The translations under genes were made by a program, and so were the position numbers. Shown piece by piece: positions 7,060 to 15,584 of a DNA stretch of 16,120 bases. The DNA is taken from assembly GCA_030838885.1 (NCBI GenBank), contig JAUZEU010000179.1, positions 1 through 16,120 of the forward strand, read 5' to 3'. Each line of letters opens with the position of its first letter. The first letter of the stretch is position 1. The notes under the pieces are model-generated. The model worked only from the letters and a program-made list of their open reading frames with translations. It did not search any database and had not been told where the DNA came from. This DNA comes from Bryobacterales bacterium (lineage in GTDB: Bacteria > Acidobacteriota > Terriglobia > Bryobacterales > Bryobacteraceae).

Positions 7060-10000
7060 CAGAATGACAATCGTGCGCCCAGTTGCAGAACGCGTCCTCC
7101 CACCAGGGTGCTGGTAATGATCGCCACTCCTGGCGTTCCGATGTTCCCGCTCGGATTATCGAAGCTCGGATGATTCAGAACGTTCGTCGCATCGAAGCGA
7201 ATCTGCAGGTTCGCTTTCTCATGCGGAACGGGGAAGGTGAAGTTCTTACCCATGGAGAAATCCACCTCTGTCATGCGGGGCCCGCGAAGAATGTTACGGC
7301 CCGCATTGCCATAGTGGAAGGGCGCCGGTTGCGCGAACGCCGCCGGATTGAACCACCGTGAAATCGAAGGGTTCGGCACAGAGGGATTTCCCACCACGTC
7401 CGGATACCAGTTCCCCGAAAGCGCCCCGGTCAGGTTCTGCGTTCCCATAGTAGGCGTGAATGGCGTTCCAGACTCGGCTAAGAATATGACCGAAGCCTGC
7501 CATCCGCCCAGCACGGCATCCAGCACCGGCCTGCTGTTCTGGAGCCAGGTCCGGCCCCTTCCGACGGGAAGCTGATAGACCACGTCACCTTTGAGCATCT
7601 GTGGCCGGTCAAAGTTTGAGAACCCGTAGTTCATAGACGGGTTATAGGCGTTCTGGTAAACCTGTGTGCCACCCCGTCCTCCCCAGCCCGCCGAGTCCTG
7701 GTCGTCCAGGAATTTGGACCACGTATAGTTCACGTCAAACGACAGCCCTTGCGTGAATCGCTTCGTCAGCGAGAGTTGCAGGGAATCGTAGTTCGAAAGG
7801 GCGTTGAAGGTATTCCCGTTGATGGTTAGGAATTGTGGGAACGGCCGGTTCGACTGCGGATTGGCAAGGCCCAACCGGGCTGCGGGCACTTGGTTGACGT
7901 CGACGGGGAATGAAAGCCCGGTCGCATGACTCCCAATATAGGCGCCCTGCGCGACCATTTGCCCCGGAAGCTGCCGCTCCACGCTGAACGACCACTGATA
8001 GTTCTTCGCAATGGGCGTGTGGTACGGATAATAGGGAACGTCGTGACCATTGTAACCGCCCGGATCGCGTGATGCCGCTACATAATTCAATGGCGGATTT
8101 GGATCCGAGAACGTGAACACAGGCTGTGTCTGATTCGTCTGAGATAAAGACCCGCTCGCATTCGCGCCGAATCCTTCGGCACCTGCCACATAGGTGTCCT
8201 CACTCCACATGTAGCTGTATATCCCGAAGCCGCCTCTCACCACCCAGTTGGGCCTTGCCGACCACGCGAATCCAACGCGCGGCAGCCAGATGTTGTTGAC
8301 TGGCGCCTGTACCGAAGTACGGCCATTCACAGGTGCGAACCACATGGCGCCTTTCCCTCCTGTCACCGGGTTAGTAAGATTCGGATCGAAGGCTCCGACG
8401 CGATTGTGCAGCTCGTGCCAGCCTCCCATCACCTGATAACGAATGCCGAGATTCAGCGTGAGTGTCGGGCGAATCTTGACGTCATCCTGCACAAAGAACT
8501 GCGGCTGGATCTGGCGCATGGCGATGATAGGGCTGTTCGTTGCGTTCCAGGAGTCCACTTGCCCGAGAAGAAAGTCCGCGTACCCAAGCCCTCCGACTGA
8601 GGAGAATGGAGCCTGTTTGCTAAAGACTCCACTGAACGTGAAGTTACCGGAACTCACGTTGCCCCAGGGCGTGTCGTTGTCCTCCATATAGAGAATCTCC
8701 GCTCCGAAGTGCAGAATATGCTTGCCGCGAATCATTGTGACCACGTCCGAAGGATCAAAGGAATTTTCTGCGTAAATGGCATTTGCTCCCGGGGCCATGC
8801 TGGTGGCGCCAACGGGGCCCTGAACGGTGATGCCAGGAAAGATGTCCGCCTTCGCATAAGTCCACCCAAGCTTCTGCGCATAACCCTTTCCAAGCGTCTG
8901 GGGAGTGTACCAGTTACCCTGCCGTGTGAAGCCGAAGCGGAATTCGTTAACTATGGTGGGGGTGACGCTCCACACATCTGAGAGTTGTGTATTGTAAGAA
9001 TCCGTGTCGCCGTTAAGGCAGTCGATCGGGCAGTCCGGAGTAAGCGCGAAATTCGGATTGTCCTGCTGAGTGATCGAGTAAGTCACCCGGTTGTTCTCTG
9101 ATACGGTGTAATCGATGCGCCCGAACCATCTGAGTACCGGAGACGTGCTGGGCAGCGCGCCCAGCCAGTTATTTACGTAACCCGGAAGAGTCGGTTGCGG
9201 AAAGAACTGCTGGGTAGAAAGGGCCAGTCTGTCTTTCCGGCTTGCGGGTATGACATTCCCGGGAAACGCGGTGCGTACGCCGTTAGTCAGGGTCGCCGGG
9301 TCGTAGACGGTGGGGAAAATCGGATTAGAGAAGTTTCCCGCGCGCATATCGGCTGTCGGGTACGTATAGAACGGGTATGAAACGCTGTTGTTGATCAGCT
9401 TATCTACATTGAAGAAAAAGAACATCTTGTCCTTTTTGATCGGCCCGCCCACCGATCCCCCAAAGTTGTGATACCGCTGATTCGGCACCACCGGCGCAAA
9501 GAAGCTGCGCGCATTGAAAAAACTGTTCTGCAGAAACTCATACAACGATCCGTGCCATTGATTCGTTCCGCTCTTGCTGATCTGATTGAATACCAGCGCG
9601 CCCGTCCCGTACTGTGCTGTAAACGTAGCTGTGTTGATCTGAACTTCCGCCACCGCCTCGAAGTTCGATGTGTTCAGGTTAGCGCTGTGCGGCAGAGTAG
9701 TAGAAGCGCCGTCCGCAAGGAAGTTCGCATAATACGGCAGCGCCCCGTTTGCCGCGATACCAGTCCCCGATCCCGACGCACCTGGCAGGATTCTGGTGAA
9801 GTTAGACCAGTCACGCCCCACGTTGGGCAGTTCCTGCATGGTCTGCGCCGAAAGTATTGCGGTCTGTTCGGCGCTGTCCGTATGAAGCAGCGGTGCCTGC
9901 TCGTTCACTTCTATCTGCTGTTGTGTCGCGCCGACTGTCATTTGGACGTTCATGGTAACAGTGCCGACCGGAAGAGTAATCCCGCTTCTCACAAGCGTGT

Positions 10001-10337
10001 CGAAACCTTCCTTAGCGAAGGTAACCTGATACTGGCCCGGGAGAATGGACACGGCATCATACAGACCATCGGCATTTGTTGTAAGTCTGCGCCTCACACC
10101 AGTCTCAGTGTTCAGGATGTCTACAGTGACTCCAGGGATGACCCTGCCTGCCGGGTCGGTCACCGTGCCCCGCAGATCGGCTGAGTTTGTACTCTGCGAA
10201 AGCGCTGTGCCTGTAATGCACAGAGTTGCGACGATAAGGGCCAAGCCCTTCTTGCGAAGGAGTCCTCCGAATCGATTCTGAATTCTAATTTGATGGTGGG
10301 AGTTTTTGGTTTGGTGGGTGTTTATGGAACTGAACAT
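7059..10337 (-). CDS. TonB-dependent receptor, Oar-like, complete
   Basis: The protein has 1092 residues, typical for acidobacterial Oar-like receptors. A long basic N-region precedes a signal peptide (hydrophobic core about 31-47, likely cleavage after ALS or LSQ). A carboxypeptidase-regulatory-like domain spans about 53-145 (LRGTVTDPAGRVIPGVTVDI; ADGLYDAVSILPGQYQVTF). The plug follows at about 150-260 (MQELPNVGRDWSNFTRILPG), then NQISKSGTNQWHGSLYEFLQ at 251-270, and the beta-barrel to the end. The terminal residue is phenylalanine (LGARLSF), as expected for BAM-dependent outer-membrane insertion. No clear Shine-Dalgarno precedes the ATG at 10337, and no later in-frame ATG keeps the signal peptide. 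It forms a two-gene unit with the TPR protein. It is a paralogue of the partial receptor at the left edge. The substrate is unknown. Confidence 0.94.
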   Translation of the reverse strand: MFSSINTHQTKNSHHQIRIQNRFGGLLRKKGLALIVATLCITGTALSQSTNSADLRGTVTDPAGRVIPGVTVDILNTETGVRRRLTTNADGLYDAVSILPGQYQVTFAKEGFDTLVRSGITLPVGTVTMNVQMTVGATQQQIEVNEQAPLLHTDSAEQTAILSAQTMQELPNVGRDWSNFTRILPGASGSGTGIAANGALPYYANFLADGASTTLPHSANLNTSNFEAVAEVQINTATFTAQYGTGALVFNQISKSGTNQWHGSLYEFLQNSFFNARSFFAPVVPNQRYHNFGGSVGGPIKKDKMFFFFNVDKLINNSVSYPFYTYPTADMRAGNFSNPIFPTVYDPATLTNGVRTAFPGNVIPASRKDRLALSTQQFFPQPTLPGYVNNWLGALPSTSPVLRWFGRIDYTVSENNRVTYSITQQDNPNFALTPDCPIDCLNGDTDSYNTQLSDVWSVTPTIVNEFRFGFTRQGNWYTPQTLGKGYAQKLGWTYAKADIFPGITVQGPVGATSMAPGANAIYAENSFDPSDVVTMIRGKHILHFGAEILYMEDNDTPWGNVSSGNFTFSGVFSKQAPFSSVGGLGYADFLLGQVDSWNATNSPIIAMRQIQPQFFVQDDVKIRPTLTLNLGIRYQVMGGWHELHNRVGAFDPNLTNPVTGGKGAMWFAPVNGRTSVQAPVNNIWLPRVGFAWSARPNWVVRGGFGIYSYMWSEDTYVAGAEGFGANASGSLSQTNQTQPVFTFSDPNPPLNYVAASRDPGGYNGHDVPYYPYHTPIAKNYQWSFSVERQLPGQMVAQGAYIGSHATGLSFPVDVNQVPAARLGLANPQSNRPFPQFLTINGNTFNALSNYDSLQLSLTKRFTQGLSFDVNYTWSKFLDDQDSAGWGGRGGTQVYQNAYNPSMNYGFSNFDRPQMLKGDVVYQLPVGRGRTWLQNSRPVLDAVLGGWQASVIFLAESGTPFTPTMGTQNLTGALSGNWYPDVVGNPSVPNPSISRWFNPAAFAQPAPFHYGNAGRNILRGPRMTEVDFSMGKNFTFPVPHEKANLQIRFDATNVLNHPSFDNPSGNIGTPGVAIITSTLVGGRVLQLGARLSF

Positions 10338-10536
10338 GAAACTACACTCGCTACGCGGCGATCCTGCTGAGGATAGCCAGATGTCATCACGAACACCTGC
10401 CTGCTACCTGATACGAGCACGACCCTCTGCTGCCCCAAGGCTAGTTCATCAAATTGACCGGCGCAATCGGACTTAGTGACGCGGCTCACCAACAACTACA
10501 AAAGTAGCAATTTCAGGCGAATCGCATGAGCACACC

Positions 10537-13206
10537 TCACTCAGCACGTAGTACGTGAATCGGATCAGTCCTGACCGCACGAGTCAGCGCGGGCAAGGCG
10601 GCAATCACTGCTGCTACAGGAATCGCAATCAGAGGCAGCCCGAGTACAGCCGCATCGGCAGGCTTCACCCCGTAGAGCAATGTCTCGATGTAACGTACAG
10701 ATGCCATGCTGAAACCAACTCCTGCGGTCGCGCCCAATAGCACCATGGAGAACACATCCTGCGTCACCCGGCGCACAAGATCGCCCGCCTGCGCTCCCAG
10801 CGCCATGCGAATGCCAATCTCCCGCTGCCGCTGAAAGACGGAGTAGTCGAGCACTCCATAGAGTCCAATCCCTGCCAGTGCCAGCACCACAACTGCAAAG
10901 AACAGAGCCAGCATAGCCAGCAGCCTCTCCCGCACGGTTTGCGACTCAATAATTTCGTTCTGCGTCCGGATGCCCCTGATTCGCGATCCAGGCAGCACAC
11001 GCGTTATCTCCTGACTCAGGATGGGCGCGAGTGCCAGCGGGTCCGGGTCAGTCGTGCGCACGACAAACGTTCCCTCAACTCTCGCCTGCAATGTCCCGTC
11101 ATCATTCGTTCTGTGAAACGGTATATAAACGACAGGCAGAACCGGTTCCCGCAGAAACCGGTAAGTCGCGTCCCTGACCAGGCCCACTACCTGAAACCGC
11201 ATATCGGGCCAATAGCCCGTTGACCTTGCCTCAAACCACCTGCCAATCGGATTCGCCCCGGAAAGATACTTCCTCGCGAACGCGATATTGACGATGGCCG
11301 CTCCGGTGCCCACGCCTGCAACCGGGCTGATGTCCTTGGCCCGGAAGTCTCGCCCGTCAAGCAGTGGAATATTCATTGTGTCCACCCACCCCGGTGAGAC
11401 ATTCAGGAACCAGGCAATCTGTTCGTCAGTAGGATGCGACCCGTTTACCGAAATGTTGTGGTATCCCCAGCCTCCGCCGAGCAAAGGCCAGTCCGCCAGC
11501 GCTGCCGCCTCCACACCAGGCACCCTCCGCAGACGCGCGGTCACCCGATCCCAGAAAGCCTCCGGCTCTGCATGTTCAGCAAGCGCATCGAGATGGACCA
11601 GCCGTTCAGATGAAAAACCCGTGGAGCGATGCGACAACCGGTCGAACGTGGTCACGAACAAACCGGCTCCAAAGAGCGCGACAAAACAAAAGGCCGCCTG
11701 CACAGCGATGAGCAGATGCATCAAACGGTGGCGTGACTGCGGGTCATCTCCGCCTTTGAGCGCGCTCGAAGGTCTCACCGCCGAAGCACGTAAGGCCGGA
11801 GCGAGACCGAAAAGAACCGTCACTCCGAGAGTAAGCGCAAGGCCGAAACCAAATACCCGCCAGTCTCCAGGCAGCGGCAGCCGCGCCGGGTTATCCGCCG
11901 GATGAATCCTCCCGACCACAAAAGGCGCGGCCCACCCTGCGAACAACGCCGCTCCTGCAGCCGCAAGCAACGCCAGCATCGCGCTCTCCACAAGCACCAG
12001 TTGCACCAGTCGCCCGCGTCCCGCGCCGATCGAGACTCTCAGTGCCATTTCGCGCGCACGCGCCGCCGCCTGAGCCAGCATCAGGTTCGCCACGTTCGCA
12101 CACGCGACCAGCAGCACCAGTGTCACCAGCAGGCCCAGCGCCGTAAGAGGAAGACCGAAATCCTTCTGCATTCCGGAAACACCCGCCGCGGCAGACGCCA
12201 TCAAGAGCGTTTGCCTGAGCCGGTCATTCGTGTCGATCACGCCCTCTTTGGAAGCCCGGAACACAGCCGTCATCCGGTCGCGAACGGGTTCCTGGGCAAC
12301 GCCGGGCTCCATGCGCACGAAAGTCCTGAGCCAGCCCGCTTCCGGGCGAGTGAGCAGGGCGCTCATCATCGTCGGGATGAACATGTCAGGCGTCTTGCCA
12401 GGCTCGGTTCCGGTGAAACCGTCCGCGACCACGCCGATGATTTGGAAGAGATCGCTGCCAATGCCGTATTTGCGCCCGATCGTCAGGGTCCGCCCAATAA
12501 CCTTCGGATCCCGTCCGAAGCGGCGAGTCCAGTACTCATACGAAAGGACAACATACGGATGCGCGAGCGGCTTCAGATCGTCATCTTCCGTAAGCAGGCG
12601 TCCAAGCGCCGGGCGAAGCGCAAACGATTGGAACATCCAGCCCGACACATACTGCAGTTCCGCTCGCTCCATCTCCCGATCAGACCGGTAGGTCAGATCC
12701 ATTCGTTCAGCGCCGGAGATTCCAATCAGTTCGGCCGTGCCTTTGACGGCGGCCCGCATGCGGCGGAAATCGGCATTGCCCCACCATTCCGAAACACTCG
12801 GCTTCCCGTCTTGTATGTAACCCTCGCGAGAGAGCGCATACAGTTGTTCCGGGTGTGCCACCGGTAAAGGACGCAGGAACAGTCCGTCAATCAGCCGGAA
12901 TGCAGCGGTGCATGCCCCCAACGCAAGCGCGAGCGAGAGGATGGCCGTAGCCGACATGACCTTCGTCTTCCTGATCTGGCGCCAGCCGAACACAGCGTCG
13001 GCACGCAGCGAATCCAGCCAGCCGAAATGCCTGATGTCCATGCTGGCTTCGCGCAGCCGCAGCGGCGAACCAAATGCGCGCCGCACTTCGACCGGATCGC
13101 GTCCCTGCCCCACCGCTTCCTCTATATGCGACGCGAGTTCCTCGTCGATCTCCCGCCTCAAACCATCGCTGCGAAATACGTTTGCAAGGCGTGACCACAG
13201 GGACAT
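10537..13206 (-). CDS. ADOP-family ABC transporter permease (double MacB/FtsX type)
   Basis: The protein has 889 residues. Residues 1-80 are the cytoplasmic prefix typical of acidobacterial duplicated orphan permeases (REIDEELASHIEEAV at 18-32, FGWRQIRK at 73-80). First module: a transmembrane helix at about 84-106, a MacB-type periplasmic domain at about 110-345, then FtsX helices with ANVANLMLAQAAARAREMAL at 370-389 and RVSIGAGRGRLVQL at 390-403. Second module: a helix at about 497-520, a periplasmic domain at about 525-750, and a C-terminal FtsX domain with QREIGIRMALGAQAGDLVRR and DPIHVLRAE at the end. Both modules are complete. No ATPase gene is adjacent, as usual for this family. MacB relatives couple ATP use to export or mechanical work across the periplasm; the substrate is unknown. 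The start codon is 1 nt after the padR stop, so the pair is cotranscribed. Confidence 0.95.
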   Translation of the reverse strand: MSLWSRLANVFRSDGLRREIDEELASHIEEAVGQGRDPVEVRRAFGSPLRLREASMDIRHFGWLDSLRADAVFGWRQIRKTKVMSATAILSLALALGACTAAFRLIDGLFLRPLPVAHPEQLYALSREGYIQDGKPSVSEWWGNADFRRMRAAVKGTAELIGISGAERMDLTYRSDREMERAELQYVSGWMFQSFALRPALGRLLTEDDDLKPLAHPYVVLSYEYWTRRFGRDPKVIGRTLTIGRKYGIGSDLFQIIGVVADGFTGTEPGKTPDMFIPTMMSALLTRPEAGWLRTFVRMEPGVAQEPVRDRMTAVFRASKEGVIDTNDRLRQTLLMASAAAGVSGMQKDFGLPLTALGLLVTLVLLVACANVANLMLAQAAARAREMALRVSIGAGRGRLVQLVLVESAMLALLAAAGAALFAGWAAPFVVGRIHPADNPARLPLPGDWRVFGFGLALTLGVTVLFGLAPALRASAVRPSSALKGGDDPQSRHRLMHLLIAVQAAFCFVALFGAGLFVTTFDRLSHRSTGFSSERLVHLDALAEHAEPEAFWDRVTARLRRVPGVEAAALADWPLLGGGWGYHNISVNGSHPTDEQIAWFLNVSPGWVDTMNIPLLDGRDFRAKDISPVAGVGTGAAIVNIAFARKYLSGANPIGRWFEARSTGYWPDMRFQVVGLVRDATYRFLREPVLPVVYIPFHRTNDDGTLQARVEGTFVVRTTDPDPLALAPILSQEITRVLPGSRIRGIRTQNEIIESQTVRERLLAMLALFFAVVVLALAGIGLYGVLDYSVFQRQREIGIRMALGAQAGDLVRRVTQDVFSMVLLGATAGVGFSMASVRYIETLLYGVKPADAAVLGLPLIAIPVAAVIAALPALTRAVRTDPIHVLRAE

Positions 13207-13207
13207 G

Positions 13208-13537
13208 TCAGGCCGTCCTCAGCACGCGGGTAACGGCCGCGATCACTGCCTCCCAGCGGGACTCCTCGGCGGCAAGCTGCTTGCGGCCCGCCGCAGTCAG
13301 TTCATATATCCGGGCACGCCTGCCTGTGTCCTTCGTGATCCATTTGGCGCGAAGCCACCCCGCCTCCTCCATCCGGTGCAGCGCCGGATAAAGCGAGCCC
13401 TCCTCAGCGCGGAGCACGTCGCCAGACGCTTCCCTGATCGCCGCCATAATCCCATAGCCGTGCAGCTGGGGCCGCCGCGAAAGGATCTTCAGTACGAGCA
13501 GATCGAGGGAACCCTGGAGAGCGTCAGATTTCGGCAT
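13208..13537 (-). CDS. PadR-family transcriptional regulator
   Basis: The protein has 109 residues, the usual short PadR-s2 size without a long C-terminal helical domain. The winged helix-turn-helix occupies about residues 9-90: GSLDLLVLKIL (9-19), HGYGI (26-30), EEGSLYPALHRMEEAGWL (45-62) and the wing RRARIYELTAAGRKQL (73-88). Such regulators act as dimers and usually repress their own operon, releasing DNA when they bind a small molecule. It is the first gene of the padR-ADOP pair, and a palindrome lies 15-34 nt before its start codon. The sequence in front of the ATG (TAGCTAGGT) gives only a weak ribosome-binding site. The inducer is not predictable. Confidence 0.93.
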   Translation of the reverse strand: MPKSDALQGSLDLLVLKILSRRPQLHGYGIMAAIREASGDVLRAEEGSLYPALHRMEEAGWLRAKWITKDTGRRARIYELTAAGRKQLAAEESRWEAVIAAVTRVLRTA

Positions 13538-13551
13538 ACCTAGCTATCGTA

Positions 13552-13571
13552 ATACAAAGCAGTCTTTGTAT
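13552..13571. promoter_or_regulatory. Palindrome in padR promoter, probable PadR operator
   Basis: ATACAAAG-CAGT-CTTTGTAT has perfect 8-bp arms around a 4-nt centre. It ends 15 nt upstream of the padR ATG, in the 53-nt gap after the alcohol dehydrogenase gene. A weak -10-like TACGAT (minus strand, 13551-13546) abuts it, so a bound dimer would block RNA polymerase. PadR dimers bind such AT-rich dyads. The arms are AT-rich and no T-run follows, so a terminator is unlikely. Autorepression is inferred. Confidence 0.65.
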
Positions 13572-13590
13572 GCCGACCCCTCCGGACGGC

Positions 13591-14643
13591 TTACTTGCTT
13601 TTCAGCGTCTTCAGGTCAAGCACAAACCGGTACTTTACGTCGGCCTTCACAACACGATCCCAGGCCTCCTCCAGTTTGTCGAAGCTGGTCATCTCGATAT
13701 CGGACACGATATTGTGCTTACCGCAGAAGTCCAGCATTTCCTGCGTTTCCTTGATGCCGCCAATAGCGGAACCAGTGAAGTTCTTGCGTCCGGCCGCGAC
13801 CGAGAACGCGTGGATCGCAATCGGCGTCGAGGGAATCCCGACGGTGCACAGCGTTCCATCGCGCTTGAGCAGCGCCAGGTAAGGCGTGACGTCATGCTCG
13901 GCGGATACGCAATCCAGAATGAAGTCAAAGCTGCCAACGTGCGGCGCGTGCCAGTTCGGCTCCTTCGTCAGACTCACTTCATCGGCCCCGAGCTTCTTCG
14001 CGTCCTCCACCTTCGACGGCGACGTAGTGAACTGCACCGTCGTGGCGCCGAATGCGTGCGAGAATTTGAGCGCCATATGCCCAAGCCCGCCCAGCCCGAT
14101 CACGCCGATCTTCTTGCCCGGACCCGCCTTCCAGTGCTTGAGCGGCGAATAGGTTGTGATGCCCGCGCAGAGCAGCGGAGCGACGGCCGCCGGATCGAGA
14201 TTCGACGGTACCTTCAACACGAAATCCTCATCAGCAACGATATTCTCGCCGTACCCGCCGAAAGTGATGTTTCCTTCCTTGTCTCTCGAGTTGTACGTAA
14301 GAACGAGGGCGTTGTTCTCACAATACTGCTCTTCGCCGGCCTTGCAGCTTGCGCACACGCGGCACGAATCGACCATACAGCCGATCGCGGCGCGGTCGCC
14401 CACCTTAAATTTGGTCACCTGAGCACCTGTCTGCTTCACAGTGCCCACGATTTCATGACCCGGAACCATGGGGTAAATCGCGTTGCCCCACTCGTTGCGG
14501 GCCTGGTGAATGTCCGAGTGACAAATTCCGCAGAAATCTATCGATATATGAACGTCTTTCGGCCCGGGCTCGCGATGCTCATAGTCGAAAGGCGCGGGAG
14601 CGGAGGTGGCCGATTGGGCAGCGTAACCGTGTGTCTTAATCAT
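13591..14643 (-). CDS. NAD(P)-dependent zinc alcohol dehydrogenase (cinnamyl-alcohol-dehydrogenase / YahK type)
   Basis: The protein has 350 residues, normal for the family. It reduces aldehydes to alcohols, or the reverse, in the cytoplasm. Catalytic zinc ligands are visible as C41 (in CGICHSD, 38-44), H63-E64 (GHE) and C159. The structural zinc site is C94, C97, C100 and C108. The nucleotide-binding turn is GLGGLGH at 183-189. TTSPSK at 206-211 after the second Rossmann strand, with a serine where NAD-specific enzymes carry an acidic residue, suggests NADP(H) preference. All key residues are present, so it should be active. The natural substrate is unknown; relatives accept many aldehydes. 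Only a weak AAGAG lies before the ATG. It lies upstream of padR on the same strand with a 53-nt gap, and is divergent from the PIG-L gene. Confidence 0.95.
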   Translation of the reverse strand: MIKTHGYAAQSATSAPAPFDYEHREPGPKDVHISIDFCGICHSDIHQARNEWGNAIYPMVPGHEIVGTVKQTGAQVTKFKVGDRAAIGCMVDSCRVCASCKAGEEQYCENNALVLTYNSRDKEGNITFGGYGENIVADEDFVLKVPSNLDPAAVAPLLCAGITTYSPLKHWKAGPGKKIGVIGLGGLGHMALKFSHAFGATTVQFTTSPSKVEDAKKLGADEVSLTKEPNWHAPHVGSFDFILDCVSAEHDVTPYLALLKRDGTLCTVGIPSTPIAIHAFSVAAGRKNFTGSAIGGIKETQEMLDFCGKHNIVSDIEMTSFDKLEEAWDRVVKADVKYRFVLDLKTLKSK

Positions 14644-14750
14644 CAGATGGCTCTTGGATGTGGCTGCGGCGAAAATGGCTGTTGGAAATTTCGAAGAGCT
14701 TGTATGCCGCCACGGCGCGAAAACGTCCGCTACAGTCGCCGCAAACGTTC

Positions 14751-14756
14751 TACAAT
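14751..14756 (+). promoter_or_regulatory. -10-like box for the PIG-L gene
   Basis: TACAAT ends 6 nt before the GTG start at 14763, which would place the transcript start at or next to the start codon (a leaderless mRNA). No Shine-Dalgarno sequence is present. No good -35 was found at 16-18 nt. The same arrangement and nearly the same bases occur before the CRTAC1 gene. Confidence 0.4.
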
Positions 14757-14762
14757 CGCTCC

Positions 14763-15473
14763 GTGTCTATCTCACGTCGCAGGTTTTTCACGCATGCCAC
14801 CGCTGTGCCCCTTGTGGCCGCAGCCGCGGCTCGCCCTCTCAGGATAGTCGTCACCGGCGGTCACCCGGGCGACCCGGAATGCGGCTGTGCGGGGACCATC
14901 ACGCGCTACACTGACCTGGGCCACCAGGTGGCGCTGCTGTACCTGAATCGTGGCGAGGGATTTTGCGGCGGAGCGAGCCTCTCACAATGTGGCGCCATCC
15001 GCACCGCCGAAGCCCGGAAAGCCTGCGACTTATTAAAGGCCCGCGCCATTTTCGCCGACCAGTACGACGGCCGCGCGATCATCGACGCCGCCCGCTATGA
15101 AACCTTCGCCGGCCTGCTCTCTGCCGAAGACCCCGACATTGTCTTCACCCATTGGCCCCTCGACAGTCACCGCGACCATCGCGCGATCTCGATGCTTGCT
15201 CTCGATGCCTGGTTGAAGGCCGGCAAGGCGTTCGCGCTTTACTATTACGAAGTCGCCGAAGACACAACCCCGTTCTCACCCACCGATTACGTGGACATAT
15301 CCACCGTCGAATCCCGCCGCCGGGCCGCCTGTTACGCACACACCTCACAGCAGCCCGATAAGTGGTATCCAAAACAAGTCGAAATCACTCGCTCTCGCGG
15401 AATCAAGGCTGGCTTCCCACAAGCCGAAGCCTTCCTCCGCCACCCCGAAAGCAAGCCAGCCCTGCTCCCATGA
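14763..15473 (+). CDS. Exported PIG-L (LmbE-like) family hydrolase
   Basis: The protein has 236 residues from the GTG at 14763. This start puts a Tat signal right at the N-terminus (SRRRFFTHATAVPLVAAAAA at 4-23); the frame is open to 14658, but the extra 35 residues are not signal-like. PIG-L proteins are zinc-dependent N-deacetylases acting on N-acetylglucosamine-type groups. The metal motif reads GGHPGDPECGCAGTI (32-46) and the second motif HWPLDSHRDHRA (130-141). Zinc ligands H34, D37 and H139 (or H136) are present. The residue just before D37, an aspartate that serves as general base in MshB-type enzymes, is glycine here (G36). The export signal sets it apart from cytoplasmic MshB/BshB enzymes and suggests action on extracellular or cell-wall sugars. 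It is divergent from the alcohol dehydrogenase. Confidence 0.88.
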   Translation: MSISRRRFFTHATAVPLVAAAAARPLRIVVTGGHPGDPECGCAGTITRYTDLGHQVALLYLNRGEGFCGGASLSQCGAIRTAEARKACDLLKARAIFADQYDGRAIIDAARYETFAGLLSAEDPDIVFTHWPLDSHRDHRAISMLALDAWLKAGKAFALYYYEVAEDTTPFSPTDYVDISTVESRRRAACYAHTSQQPDKWYPKQVEITRSRGIKAGFPQAEAFLRHPESKPALLP

Positions 15474-15570
15474 CAGAAAAATCCGGGTCGGGTCGTAAGC
15501 TTTGGGGCACGCCGACAACCGGCCGCTTCTTTCCGGTAGTGAATCACTTCTGACGCGCGAAAGACACGCA

Positions 15571-15576
15571 TATAAA
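15571..15576 (+). promoter_or_regulatory. -10-like box for the cytochrome gene
   Basis: TATAAA lies 8 nt before the GTG at 15585. A partial -35 (CTGACG, 15550-15555) is present but with a short 15-nt spacer. No Shine-Dalgarno sequence separates the box from the start codon, so a leaderless or near-leaderless transcript is possible. The 111-nt gap after the PIG-L stop also holds a weak ACCGG/CCGGT hairpin near 15520-15540, with no T-run. Confidence 0.4.
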
Positions 15577-15584
15577 CTGAACAA

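Noticed and set aside
11902..12867. 321-codon plus-strand open frame
   Set aside because: Antisense to the ADOP permease; composition (many R, H, Q) is typical of a shadow frame and no motif is present.
13552..13571. Palindrome read as a terminator for the alcohol dehydrogenase gene
   Set aside because: The arms are AT-rich, the stem would be weak, and no T-run follows; its position before padR fits an operator better.
13570..14847. 425-codon plus-strand open frame
   Set aside because: It lies antisense to the well-supported alcohol dehydrogenase, is arginine-rich with no domain, and arises from GC-rich codon bias.
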